Shown one piece after another: positions 37,600 to 51,915 of a stretch of 64,000 bases of DNA. Position 1 is the stretch's first letter, and each line of letters starts with the position of its first letter. This DNA comes from Panulirus ornatus (taxonomy: Eukaryota; Arthropoda; Malacostraca; Decapoda; Palinuridae), in the NCBI RefSeq assembly GCF_036320965.1, contig NC_092228.1, positions 19,448,893 through 19,512,892 on the forward strand, in the 5' to 3' direction. The notes under the pieces were generated by a model. It saw only the letters and a list, made by a program, of their open reading frames with translations, had not been told where the DNA came from and searched no databases. Made by a program: the position numbers and the translations under genes.

Positions 37600-38010
37600 A
37601 CAGTCTGATACACAAGTACTGCATGATACAATGACCACTGTCTGGTACAAGTACTGCATGATACAATGACAGTTTGATACAAGTATTGCATGATACAATG
37701 ACCACAGTCTGGCACAAGTACTGCATGATACAATGACAGTTTGATACAAGTATTGCATGATACAATGACCACTGTCTGGTACAAGTACTGCATGATACAA
37801 TGACAGTTTGATACAAGTATTGCGTGATACAATGACCACAGTCTGGCATAAGTACTGCATGATACAATGACAGTTTGATACAAGTATTGCGTGATACAAT
37901 GACCACTGTCTGGTGCAAGTACTGCATGATACAATGACAGTTTGATACAAGTATTGCATGATACAATGACCACAGTCTGGCACAAGTACTGCATGATACA
38001 ATGAACGACA
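37600..38010. repeat. Satellite block M: about 67-bp composite, six rounds
   Basis: Each round has a 35-bp half with GACCACTGTCTGGTACAAGT and a 32-bp half with GACAGTTTGATACAAGTATT. Confidence 0.9.
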
Positions 38011-39120
38011 GACTGCCTACTAGTTAACACACCACAAACAACAAAAATGCTCATAATGACTGATACATTTACCAGAGTTGTACAGTAATACGAATGATAT
38101 AATGATCAATGACTTACACAATGAATTACTTGTTACAGTGAAATATGATAATGACTTGATACAATAACTTAATAAACATCACATGATAATGACCAACTCA
38201 ACGACATAAATGCATTGTATGATAATGACAATACGTATGATCAGTGACATTACAATGATACAATGACTGATACAATGGCACTGCAGAATAATGACTTACA
38301 ATGACATTACATGATAATGACTGGTACAGCGGTACTGGGTGGTCACTGAAACATGACAAAAGACGACAATGTGCTGACAAGACAGGTGATTAACTGTCGG
38401 AAAGGCTTCATTATACGTAACTGACAAGACTGACCCCTGACTGATATGACACAATGACCTCTGCTGCGCCAACGCAAGGGCTGCTGATTAATATAATCGC
38501 TGATGGAATTCGTTGATTAATACACAAGACTTCTGATACAATGATTAATGACTGGCAAAGAGACTATTCACTAATACAGCGGCTAAAGACAAAGACCCAG
38601 TTATCAGCGACTGACAAAATGGCTGCTGACTGATACAATGAGCAGTGACTGACACAAAGACTACCGGGACACAATGTGCAGTGACTAATACAATGGCTGC
38701 TGACTATTACATTGACCAGAGACTGACGCAATAACTACCGACCAATATAATGTGCAGTGACTGAAACAGTACATACTGTCTGATACAATAAGTCGTGACA
38801 GACACAATGATTACTGACTGATACAATGAGCAGTGACTGACGCAATAGCAGCTGAAGTATGCCAATAACAGTGACTGACACAGTTACCACTAACTGATGC
38901 AATACTGCGGTGACTGATACAGAGGAGTAATGACTGACAGTGACTACAACACAGTGAGATGTGACTGATACAATGAAAGCAATACAGTAAGTGCTGACCG
39001 ACACAATGAAGAATGACTGACTAAATGAGCAGTCCAACACAAAGGCTACTGACTGATACAATGAAAAGAGAATGAAACAATGAGGAGCGTCTGACACAAT
39101 AATTACTGACTGATACAATG
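38010..39120. repeat. Satellite block N: strongly diverged units
   Basis: TGAC/TGATACAATGA boxes are still recognisable, but spacing is irregular. No gene signal. Confidence 0.75.
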
Positions 39121-39425
39121 AGCCATGACTGACGCTATAACTACAGACTGATATAATGGGCCACGACTGACGCTATGACTACAGACTGATACAATAAGCC
39201 ATGACTGACGCTATGACTACTGACTGATACAATGGGCCATGACTGACGCTATGACTACTGACTGATACATTGAGCCATGACTGACGCTATGACTACTGAC
39301 TGATACAATAAGCCATGACTGACGCTATGACTACTGACTAATACAATGAACCATGACTGACGCTATGACTAATGACTGATACAATGAGCCATGACTGACG
39401 CTATGACTACTGACTGAAACAATTA
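39120..39425. repeat. Satellite block O: 38-bp dimers
   Basis: Unit pairs GACTGATACAATGAGCCAT and GACTGACGCTATGACTACT, about eight rounds. Confidence 0.93.
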
Positions 39426-39699
39426 GCAGTGATTACTACAATGATTATTGACACACAAAGAGTAGCCACCGACAAAATGACTGATGACCCACAGATTGAG
39501 CGATGTCTGACAAAATGATTAATGACATACAGTGAGCAGTGACTAACTCAGTGACTGCTGACTGATACGGTGACCAGCGAGTGGTACAATAATTGTCATG
39601 ATACAATGATCAGTGACTGACACCATCACTACAGACATACAATAAAAGGTGACTGAAAATGACTGCTGATTGATACAATGATCTGCGACTGATACAGTG

Positions 39700-40715
39700 A
39701 CTGCTGGCTTAAACACTGATCAGTGACTGATACGACTGCAGATTGAAACAATGATCAGTGACTGATACAATGAATGCAGACTGAAACAATGATAAGTGAC
39801 TGATATAATGACTGCAGACTAAAACAATGATCAGTGACTGATACAATGACTGCAGACTGAAACAATGATCAGTGACTGATACAATGACTGCAGACTAAAA
39901 CAATGATCAGTGACTGATACAATGACTGCAGACTGAAACAATGATCAGTGACTGATACAATGACTGCAGACTATAACAATGATCAGTGACTGATACAATG
40001 ACTGCAGACTAAAACAATGATCAGTGACTGATACAATGACTGCAGACTATAACAATGATCAGTAACTGATACAATGACTGCAGACTAAAACAATGATCAG
40101 TGACTGCTACAATGACTGCAGACTATAACAATGATCAGTAACTGATACAATGACTGCAGACTAAAACAATGATCAGTGACTGATACAATGACTGCAGACT
40201 AAAACAATGATCAGTGACTGATACAATGACTGCAGACTATAACAATGATCAGTGACTGATAAAATGACTGCAGACTATAACAATGATCAGTAACTGATAC
40301 AATGACTGCAGACTAAAACAATGATCAGTGACTGATACAATGACTGCAGACTATAACAATGATCAGTGACTGATACAATGACTGCAGACTAAAACAATGA
40401 TCAGTGACTGATACAATGGCTGCAGACTAAAACAATGATCAGTGACTGATACAATGACTGCAGACTGAAACAATGATCAGTGACTGATACAATGACTGCA
40501 GACTAAAACAATGATCAGTGACTGATACAATGACTGCAGACTATAACAATGATCAGTGACTGATACAATGACTGCAGACTATAACAATGATCAGTAACTG
40601 ATACAATGACTGCAGACTAAAACAATGATCAGTGACTGATACAATGACTGCAGACTATAACAATGATCAGTGACTGATACAATGACTGCAGACTAAAACA
40701 ATGATTAACGACTGA
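39700..40715. repeat. Satellite block P: 38-bp dimers, about 26 copies
   Basis: Pairs CAGTGACTGATACAATGAC and TGCAGACTAAAACAATGAT (ATAAC variant common). High homogeneity. Confidence 0.96.
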
Positions 40716-41779
40716 GCGACTGATACAATGACCAATGACTAAAAGGGCGACTGGTGATACAATAAGCCGTGACGGACTGGCTACTGACTGATACAATGAT
40801 GGGATGACTGAACGACGCTAAGAAAATGATCAATGTATAACATAACAACAGATGACACACAATGAGCAGAGGCTGATACAATGACAACCGACAGTGAATC
40901 CAACACTCGTACAATGAGCAGTGACAACAACACCTGATACAATGAACAGTCACTGGCACATTCACTCATACAGTGATCAACAACTAACAATAACCGATAC
41001 AATTTTAAGTGACCAGCAAAATCATTGCTGACACATACAGTGAGAAGTGACTGACAGTGACTACTGAGCGATACAATAAGCAGTGATTTAAAGCAGTTAT
41101 TGGCTACTGTAATGAGTTACAACTAACAATGACATGTGACAAACACTGAGAAGCAATGGCCAGTGACTATTGACTCCTACAATAAGCAGTGAATAATACT
41201 ATTGTATAATACAATGACTGCGGACTGGTACAGTGACTGGCACAATGACCGCTGGCTCCTACAGTGACCAATAACTGACTGTTTGATTAAGAAAACCAAC
41301 AGTGACTGGAACAATATCTGAGTGATAACAATGATCAGTGACTGCCACAAAGACTGATGATGACTGACGCAATGACTACTGACTGTCACAAATGATAAGT
41401 GACTGACGCGGTGACTGATAACTGAGATAACAGTTACCAGAAACCAACACAACGACAACCGACCGATACAATGAACAGTGACACAATGACTGCTGACATG
41501 CAGTGACCCACGACAGAATGATACAGTGAACAATAATAACTTGACACAATGACAAGTGTATAACAGTGAGCAGTGACTGACACCATGACCACCGGGAAAC
41601 GGTGAACAGTGATTGACACAACGATTGAGGATTGATACAGTGAGAAGCAACTACAGCACGTTACCACAGTAAGCAGTGAATGACAAAACGACTGACTGTT
41701 ACAGTGAACTGTGACTGACATTACGAGTCTGACGTGTATAACGAGAAGCAACCAACACATTGACTGATGAATGATATAA

Positions 41780-42850
41780 TGAATAAGACATAACATAATA
41801 ACTATTGAATGATGCAATGAACAGTACATAACACTATGACTGATACATGATGCAATGAACGGTGCATAACACAATGACCACAGAGGGATACAATGAACAG
41901 TACATAACAATGAACAGTTAATGATACAATGAACAGTATATAACATAATGAACAGTTAATGATACAATGAACAGTTAATGATACAATGAACAGTACATAA
42001 CATAATGAACAGTTAATGATACAATGAACAATTAATGATACAATGAACAGTACATAACATAATGAACAGAGAATGATACAATGAAGAGTACATAACAATG
42101 AGCAGTGAATGATACAATGAATAGTACAAAACATAATGAACAGTTAATGATACAATGAACAGTACATAATGAACAGTGAATGATACAATGAACAGTACAT
42201 AACATAATGAACAGTTAATGATACAATGAACAGTACATAACAATGACCAGTGAATGATACAATGAACAGTACATAACAATGACCAGTGAATGAAACGATG
42301 AACAGTACATAACACAATGACCACTGAATGATACAATGAACAGTACATAACACAATGATCACTGAATGATACGATGAACAGTACATAACAATGACCAGTG
42401 AATGATACACTGAACAGTACATAACACAATGACCAGTGAATGAAACGATGAACAGTACATAACAATGACCACTGAATGATACAATGAACAGTACATAACA
42501 CAATGACCAGTGAATGAAACGATGAACAGTACATAACAATGACCACTGAATGATACAATGAACAGTACATAACACAATGACCAGTGAATGAAACGATGAA
42601 CAGTACATAACAATGACCAGTGAATGATACAATGAACAGTACATAACAATGACCACTGAATGATACAATGAACAGTACATAACAATGACCACTGAATGAT
42701 ACAATGAACAGTACATAACACAATGACCAGTGAATGAAACGATGAACAGTACATAACACACTGACCACTGAATGATACAATGAACAGTGAATGATACAAT
42801 GAACAGTACATAACAATGACCATTGAATGATACAATGAACAGCACATAAA
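41780..42850. repeat. Satellite block Q: 36/38-bp dimers, about 28 copies
   Basis: Pairs AACAGTACATAACACAATG and ACCACTGAATGATACAATG; many copies lack a CA, giving 36 bp. Minus-strand open frames of up to 289 codons here are periodicity artefacts. Confidence 0.95.
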
Positions 42851-43084
42851 TCAATTAATGAATAATGACTAAGCATCATCACTCAAAAAATAATCAGTGA
42901 CTGACACTATGATTAATGACTGAGCAGAGCGACACAACACTTGCTGACAGTGACTGCTGACTGAGACTGATTATCACGATGAACGCTGACTGACAAGATG
43001 ACTTTTCACTGAACACAATGAAAAGTAACTATATAACTACAATGATTGCTGGCCGATACAATGAGCAGTAACTGTATCAGACTC

Positions 43085-44125
43085 CTGCCTGATAACTGAC
43101 AAACTGACTGCTGATACAATGAGCAAAAACTGACAAAACTGACTGATACAATAAGCAATAACTGACAAACTGACTGCTGATACAATGAGCAAAAACTGAC
43201 AAAACTGACTGATACAATGAGCAATAACTGACAAACTGACTGCTGATACAATGAGCGATAACTGACAAAACTGACTGCTGATACAATGAGCGATAACTGA
43301 CAAAACTGACTGCTGATACAATGAGCAAAAACTGACAAAACTGACTGATACAATGAGCAAAAACTGACAAAACTGACTGATACAATGAGCGATAACTGAC
43401 AAACTGACTGCTGATACAATGAGCGATAACTGACAAAACTGACTGATACAATGAGCAATAACTGACAAACTGACTGCTGATACAATGAGCGATAACTGAC
43501 AAAACTGACTGATACAATGAGCGATAACTGACAAACTGACTGCTGATACAATGAGCGATAACTGACAAAACTGACTGATACAATGAGCGATAACTGACAA
43601 ACTGACTGCTGATACAATGAGCGATAACTGACAAAACTGATGCTGATATAATGAGCGATAACTGACAAAACTGACTGCTGATACAATGAGCGATAACTGA
43701 CAAAACTGACTGCTGATACAATGAGCGATAACTGACAAAACTGACTGCTGATACAATGAGCGATAACTGACAAAACTGACTGCTGATACAATGAGCGATA
43801 ACTGACAAAACTGACTGCTGATACAATGAGCGATAACTGACAAAACTGACTGCTGATACAATGAGCGATAACTGACAAAACTGACTGCTGATACAATGAG
43901 CGATAACTGACAAAACTGACTGCTGATACAATGAGCGATAACTGACAAAACTGACTGCTGATACAATGAGCGATAACTGACAAAACTGACTGCTGATACA
44001 AATAGCGATAACTGACAAAACTGACTGCTGATACAATGAGCGATAACTGACAAAGCTGACTGATACAATGAGCGATAACTGACAAAGCTGACTGATACAA
44101 TGAGCGATAACTGACAAAATCACTC
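43085..44125. repeat. Satellite block R: 35-bp units, about 30 copies
   Basis: Unit GACTGCTGATACAATGAGC plus GATAACTGACAAAACT, that is a 19-mer and a 16-mer; some copies lack GCT. Since 35 is not a multiple of three and the minus strand has no stop in the unit, all three minus frames stay open for over 340 codons. Confidence 0.97.
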
Positions 44126-44889
44126 CAGAATGGTCCTCACACTGACCATACCAGCACAATAACTACTGACTGATGTAATGAAAAGTGACTGATAAAATGA
44201 GCACTGACCAACACACTGAGCAATGACTGACAATGACGAATGACTTATGCAGAATGACTGATACAATGAGCAGTGACTGACACAATAACTAACGACTTAT
44301 GCAGAATGACTGTTACGATGAGCCGTAACTGACACAATGATGAATGACTTATCCAGGATGACTGATACAATGAGCCGTGACTGACACAATAACGAATGAC
44401 TTATGCAGAATGACTGATACAATGAGCAGTGACTGATACAATAACGAATGACTTATGCAGAATGACTGATATAATGAGCAGTGACTGACAATGATGAATG
44501 ACTTATCCAAGTTGACTGATACAATGAGCCGTGACGGACACAATAACGAATGACATGCAGAATGACTGATGCAATGAGCAGTGACTGATACAATGATGAA
44601 TGACCAATAAAATGACTAATGAGTAATACAATGAGCAGTGACTGACACAATGACTTCCGACTTATATAATGAACAATCATTTAGACTGATATTTTTGAGA
44701 TGACAGACAAAAAAAAGGTCAGTGACTGATACAGTTATAAGATACAGTTATAAGCGACAGACAATGTCCGCTGACTGATGCCATGAACAGCGTATGACAC
44801 AGTGACTGATGAATGATACAATGAGCACGACTGACACACTGACTGCCGATTGATACAATGAGCAATGACTCTGACACTAAGACTCCTAA

Positions 44890-45200
44890 CCGATACAATG
44901 ATAAGCTACGGATACAATGACTGCTGACTGATACAATGATAAACTACGGACACAATGACTGCTGACTGATACAATGATAAGCTACGGACACAATGACTGC
45001 TGACTGATACAATGATAAGCTACGGATACAATGACTGCTGACTGATACAATGATAAGCTACGGACACAATGACTGCTGACTGATACAATGATAAGCTACG
45101 GATACAATGACTGCTGACTGATACAATGATAAGCTACGGACACAATGACTGCTGACTGATACAGTGATAAGCACGAACACAATGACTGCTGACTGATACA
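44890..45200. repeat. Satellite block S: 38-bp dimers, about eight copies
   Basis: Pairs ATGATAAGCTACGGACACA and ATGACTGCTGACTGATACA. Confidence 0.94.
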
Positions 45201-46599
45201 ATAAGCATAAACTAATACAATGATGACTGGATGATACAGTAAGCAGTGACTAAACCAATGACTTGTGACTGATAAATTTAGCAGTGACTCACACTAAGCA
45301 CTGACTGATTCAACGAAGACTGTCATAATGACTGCTGAACGATAAAATGAGGAGTGACTAATACAATGACTGCTGACTGATACAATGAGCAGTGACTGAC
45401 ACAGTGCTGACTGAGAAAACGACTGACACAATGCTTACTGACTGAATGAATGACTGCTAACTGATAAGCCGAGAAGTAATTATCATAATGACTGTTTATC
45501 AATGTGATAAGACTGAAAAAAACTTATCTAATAACAGTGAGGACTGACTGGCACAATAACTGTTGACTGATGTAATTAGCAGAGTGACTGCATACTGATA
45601 CAACGAGCAGATACTAACAGTGAGCAGTGGAGAAGTGACTGACAGTGATAAGCGAATGACAATCACAAGAGCTACACAACGATCAGAGACTGATGAAATG
45701 TTCAGTGACTGATACAGTGACTTGTGACTGGCAAAATGACAAACAACTGATCAAATAAGCAGTGGCTGACAATGAGCGTTGACTGACACGATGCCTGCTG
45801 ACTTATACACAGTGACCAGTGACTGACTCCTGAATGAATGATCAATGATTAACATAACGACGGGTGACTAATACAATGAGTCGTGTCTGACACAATAACT
45901 TCAGGCTGATACAATGACTGTCGACTGATAAAATGGGCAGTGACTGACACAATAAATGCTGACTGTCGCACAATGATCAGCAAACTGACAAAATGATCAA
46001 TGACTGACAATGATTAGTAACTAACACAATGATCAATGATTGACACAATGATCAGTGACTTATACAATGACCGCTGACTGATACAATGAGTAGTGACTGA
46101 CAAAACAAACAGACTGACAATATTACTCCTAAGTGATACAACGAACAGACAAAATGACTGATCACCGACACAGTGATCAATGACTTCCACTGATACCACG
46201 GGAAGTGACTGACAGTGACTAGATATACAGTGAAAAGACACGATAATCAGTGACTGAAACAATGACTTAACTGATACAGTGACCAGCGACTGTTGCAATG
46301 ATCAGTGACTAACAGCATGGTTGTTAACCAATACAATGAGCAGTGACTGACAGTGAATACTTATTGATACGATGAGCAGTGAATGAGAAAATGACTGGTC
46401 ACACACCGTGAAGATTCAGACACATGACCACTGACCGTTCAATGTGCAGTGTGTGACAATGACTGATTCAATAACCGATGAACGATACAATGAGCAAAAC
46501 CTGACCGAGCGAGCAGCAACTGACACGATGACAACTGATTAATACAATGAACAGCAACCAACACAATGAATGACAACAGATACAATGAGCAACGACGGC

Positions 46600-48870
46600 T
46601 GACTGTAGAAGCAACTGACACAATGACTGCTGACTGATAGACTTAGAAGGAACTGACACAATGACTGCTGATTGATAGAATTAGAAGCAACTGACACAAT
46701 GACAGCTGACTGATAGAATTAGAAGGAACTGACACAATGACTGCTGACTGATAGAATTAGAAGCAACTGACACAATGACTGCTGACTGATAGAATTAGAA
46801 GCAACTGACACAATGACTGCTGACTGATAGAATTAGAAGCAACTGACATAATGACTGCTGACTGATAGATTCAGAAGCAACTGACATTATGAGTGCTGAC
46901 TGGTAGATTTAGAAGCAACTAACATTATGACTGCTGAATGACAGAAGCAACTAACACAATGACTGCTGACTGATAGAAGCAACTGACACAATGACTGCTG
47001 ACTAATACATTCAGAAGCAACTGACACAGTGACTGCTGACTGATAGATTCAGAAGCAACTGACATTATGACTACTGACTGATAGATTCAGAAGTTACTGG
47101 TGACCGATAGATTCAGAAGTTACTGACATTATGACTGCTGACTGATAGAATTAGAGGCAGCTGACACAATGACTGCTGACTGATAGATTCAGAAGCAACT
47201 GACATTATGACTGCTGACTGATAGATTCAGAAGCAACTGACAATATGACTGCTGACTGATAGAATTGGAAGCAACTAACACATTGACTGCTGACTGATAG
47301 AAGTAAAAGCAGCTGACACAATGACTGCTGACTGATAAATTGGAAGCAACTGACACAATGACTGCTGACTGATAGAAATAGAAGCAGCTGACACAATGAC
47401 TGCTGACTGATAGAATTAGAGGCAGCTGAAACAATGACTGCTGACTGACAGAAATAGAAGCAATTAACACAATGACTGCTGACTGATAGAATTAGAAGCT
47501 ACTAACACAATGACTGCTGACTGATAGAATTAGAAGCTACTAACACAATGACTGCTGACTGATAGAATTAGAAGCAACTGACACAATGACTGCTGACTGA
47601 TAGAATTAGAAGCAACTGACACAATGACTGCTGACTGATAGAATTAGAAGCAACTGACACAATGACTGCTGACTGATAGAATTAGAAGCAACTGACACAA
47701 TGACTGCTGACTGATAGAATTAGAAGCAACTGACACAATGACTGCTGACTGATAGAATTAGAAGCAACTGACACAATGACTGCTGACTGATAGAATTAGA
47801 AGCAACTGACACAATGACTGCTGACTGATAGAATTAGAAGCAACTGCCACAATGACTGCCACAGATAGAATTAGAAGCAACTGACATAATGAACTGCTGA
47901 CGAATGATAAATTTAAAGCAACCTGACATAATGACTGCTGACTGATAGATTCAAAGCAACTGACATATCGACTGCTTACTGATAAGATTAGAAGCAACTG
48001 ACAATGACTGCTGACTGAATAGAATTAGAAGCAACAGACACTGACTGCTGTAATGATAGAATTAGAAAGCACTGACACAATTACAGTGGACGATAGAATC
48101 AGATCAACGGACATAATGAACTGCTGAACTGATAAAACCGAAAGCAAGCGACACCAATGAACTGCTGACTGATAGAATTACAAGCAGCTGAACACAATGG
48201 ACTGCTGACTATAGAATTAGAAGCTACTAAACACAATGACTGCTGACTGATAGAATTAGAAGGAACAACACGAATGACTGCTTGACAGGGAACAGAATTA
48301 GAAGCTACTAACACAATTACTGCTGACTGTAGAATTAGAAAGCACTAAACACAATAACTGCTGACTGATAAAATAGAAGCAACTAACACAATGACTGCTG
48401 ACTGATAAGATTAGAAGCTACTAACACAATGACTGCTGACTGATAGAAGCTACTAACACAAAGACTGCTGACTGATAGAAGCAACTGACACATTGACTGC
48501 TGACTGACAGAAGTAGAAGCAGCTGACACAATGACTGCTGACTGATGGAATTAGAAGCAGCTGACACAAAGACTGCTGACTGATAGAATTAGAAGCAACT
48601 GCCACAATGACTGCTGACTGATAGAATTAGAAGCGACAGACAAAATGACTGCTGACTGATAGAATTAGAAGCAACAGACACAATGACTGCTGACTGATAG
48701 AATTAGATGCAACTAACACAATGACTGCTGACTGATAGAATTAGAAGCAACTGCCACAATGACTGCTGACTCACAGAATTAGAAGCAACTGAGACAATTA
48801 CTGCTGACTGACAAAATTAGAAGCAACTGACATAATGGCTGCTGACTGATTGAAGCAACTGACACAATGA
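46600..48870. repeat. Satellite block T: 38-bp dimers, about 58 copies
   Basis: Pairs TGACTGCTGACTGATAGAA and TTAGAAGCAACTGACACAA. The stretch 47,470-47,840 is nearly uniform; 47,850-48,360 is peppered with single-base indels, unlike its neighbours. Confidence 0.96.
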
Positions 48871-48889
48871 CCGCTGATAAATCAAGCAC

Positions 48890-51320
48890 TAACTGATACA
48901 ATGACTCATGGTTAATAAAAGAAGCAGAGACTGGCGCAAAGTCTGAAGAGTGATACAATAGCCAATGTCACGTACAATGACTGAAGTTCACTACAGTATG
49001 CAGCGACTGACACACAGACTGAAGACTGGTACAATAAGCGGTGAATGACGACTTATACAATCAGCAGTGACTGACATAATGACTGACGACTGGTGCAATA
49101 AGCAATGACCGAAGACTGATACGATAAGCAGTGATTGACACAATGAGTGAAGACTGATGAAAAAACCTTGAATGACAGAGTGACACAGGCAGGAAGCGGT
49201 ATATAGTGACTGACGACTGATACACAAAACAACTGACACAATGACTGGCGACTGATACAATAGGCAGTGATGACACAATGACTGAAGACTGATACAAAAA
49301 CTGTCGAGTAATACAAGAAGCAGTGACTGACAATGAAAAAAATGTGAGACAATGACTGACGACTAATACATTAACTAACGAGCGATATGATAACCAGTGA
49401 CTTACAATGACTGATGACTGATAAAGTAAGGCGAAATTGACAGTGACTATCCGACTGATACAAAAAGCAGTGACTGACAATGACCGGCGACTGATGCAAC
49501 AAGTCGTGATCGACACAATGACTGATGATACAATGACTGAACTGATACAGTAATGAGCATCTGACAATAACAGAAGGTTGATACAATAACTGAAGACAGA
49601 TACAATAAGCAAAGACTAATACAATGACTGAAGGTTGATACAATAAGCAGTGGCTGACGACTGACGCAATGAGCAGTGACTTGACATTGTGACTGATGTC
49701 TGATACAAGTAGCAACTTACACAATGACTGACGAGCATTGACTGACGACAATGACTGATGAGCATTGACTGACGACAATGACTGATGAGCATTGACTGAC
49801 GACATACAATAGGCAGTGACTGACAAAATGACAGACGACTGATACAGAGCAGTGACTAACGACTGATACAAAGAGCAGTGACTGACACAATGACTGACGA
49901 TTGAGACAATAACTGGCAACTGACACAATGCCTAACGACTGATACACTAAGCAGTGATAGACACAACAACTGATGACCTTTACAATAGTCAGTGAATGAC
50001 AACACAATGACTGACGGCTGATGCAATAGGCATTAACACAAAGACTCCAGACACAAAATAACCACTGATTAACACAATGGCTGACTGAAGACTAATACAT
50101 TAAGGGGTGACTGACACAAAGTGCTGAAGACTGATACAATAAGCAGTGACTGACGAATTATACAATATGTTGCAAATGACAGAGACTAACCATGAATATA
50201 ACAAACAATGACTAATGAGTGATACAGTAAACAGTGACTGACATAATGACTGAAAAGATACAATAAGTGATTGACGAAATGACTGACGACTGATACAATA
50301 AGCAGTGACAGACACAAGAGACCGATGAATGATACAGTTAGCAGTGACTGACGAATGAGTATTGCCTCATCATGAATAACGACCGATACAATTAGCTGCA
50401 ACTGATACAGTGACTGAGGACCGATATAATAAACAGAGTGACGCAATGAGCAAAGACTGATACAATAAGTAACTGACATAATGACTGACCTTTGATATCA
50501 TAACCAGCAACTAACACAATGACAGACGACTAATACAATAAGCAGTAACTAACAACTGATATAATGACTGATGACTAATACAGTAAGGAGTGACTGAATA
50601 CTGGTACAATAATAAGTGACTGACGACTAATGCAATCAGTGACTGACATCATGAATGACGACTGATACAATAAATTGCAACTGAGACAATGACTGTCGAC
50701 TGATATATCAAGCAAAGAAGGAAGACAAATACAATAAACAGTTATTGACGACTGATACAATGAGCAGAGACTGACGACTGACACAATGAGCAATGACAGA
50801 CATAATGACTGACGATTCATACAGTAAGAGACCAACAGCTGATACAATGAACAGTGACTGACAAGACTGACGACTGATACAATAAGCAGCAACCGACAAC
50901 TTATGCAATACGCAGTGACTGACACAATATGCAGAGGCTGACATAATGACTGACGGATGATACAATAAGCGGTGACTGGCAACCGATATAACGAGCAGTG
51001 ACTGCCGACTGATACAATCAGCAGTGACAGACATCTGCTATAATGAAGTGACTGTCAACAGAAACAATGACGGACAACGGATGATCAGTGACTTGCGACT
51101 GACACAACAAGCAGTGACTGGCGACTGATACAATAAGCAGTGACAGACATCTGCTATAATGAAGTGACTCAACAGAAACAATGACTGACAACGGGTGAAG
51201 TGACTGACGACTGATACAATAAGCAGTAACTGACATCTGCTATAATGAAGCGAGTCTCAACTGATGTAACGAGCAGTGACTGGCGACTGATACGATAAGC
51301 AGTGACTGACACAATCAAAA
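48890..51320. repeat. Satellite block U: degenerate end
   Basis: Units of the CTGATACAATAAGCAGTGAC / TGACACAATGACTGACGA kind with loose spacing, ending with two longer near-duplicates (GCAGTGACAGACATCTGCTA) at about 51020 and 51137. The array fades out near 51,320. Confidence 0.88.
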
Positions 51321-51329
51321 ATAATAACA

Positions 51330-51800
51330 ACAGTGACAGTCTTTAACCTTCGTGGTGCCGGAAAAAATCTTGGCAGCCGTGCTGGGCCAAGGGTCATACC
51401 GTCACCCCAGTGGAATTCTTTGATCTGTCTTGTATATATAAACCTACGTGGGAACAGTGAGTTTGACCTTTGAGCTCTCGAGCTTAAAAAGCACCCAAGC
51501 AAGGGTCATCTTCTATTCCTCCAAGTTCCAAGCGTTGAAAGGGGCAGTTGTCATACATTCTTAACAGTTGATTCTACAAAGGCTGCTGGCATTTGCCCTA
51601 TGAGCCAAGATGACAGCACGGTAACTACGCCACCTTTACATGACCGGCTAAAATCCGTCATCATGGTGACAGACAATCCCAAATCAAGCTTTTAACCTTG
51701 GTGTAAAAGACATATCACCATTACAGACAACACTTGACGGAAGGAGATGTACGTAAAAATATATTTCGAGGTCCAAAAGGCAGACCAACTCCTCCAATAC
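51330..51800. other. Unique intron sequence after the satellite
   Basis: Moderately GC segment with no exon that fits intron phase 1. A minus-strand open frame (51502-51257) overlaps the satellite border and resembles nothing I recognise. Confidence 0.4.
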
Positions 51801-51809
51801 ATAGTTTTC

Positions 51810-51915
51810 ATCACCTGCGCGAGAGTTGACTAGGAGGGAATCGAATCCCTTATACGAAGCCACATAAAATTCTCCAGGTCAGAGCTGCTGCTTCTTAAGA
51901 ACGCAACTTAAGACC
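51810..51915 (-). mobile_element. tRNA-like SINE head (remnant)
   Basis: The minus strand has GGGATTCGATTCCCTCC, a good B-box-like sequence (about 51850-51834), with a tRNA-like stretch upstream of it. A-box identity is weak. A SINE remnant is more likely than a tRNA gene. Confidence 0.35.

Larger units (their letters stand above)
23040..51320. repeat. 28-kb intronic satellite built on a 19-bp root unit
   Basis: Virtually all of this span is made of related units of the form ATGACCACTGGCTGACACA (19 bp), with TGAC/TGAT boxes about 10 bp apart. The organisation changes along the array: plain 19-mers, then 76-bp four-mers, 38-bp dimers, 23-bp units (19 plus a GACA duplication), 63-bp and 42-bp composites, 67-bp and 35-bp variants, then 38-bp dimers again. 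Sequence passes gradually from one form to the next with no unrelated insert of note. The plus strand has more A than T throughout. It occupies about 80% of intron 4 of the FReD gene. Confidence 0.95.

Noticed and set aside
37035..38054. 339-codon minus-strand frame with CIMQYL-type repeats
   Set aside because: Translation of satellite blocks L and M; breaks up where the repeat spacing changes.
42013..42882. 289-codon minus-strand frame rich in Cys, His and Val
   Set aside because: Direct translation of the 36/38-bp satellite dimers; no gene features.
43006..44159. Three overlapping minus-strand frames of 343-364 codons, Ser/Val/Gln-rich
   Set aside because: All three frames are open because the 35-bp unit has no stop on that strand. 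They share the same DNA and are periodicity artefacts.
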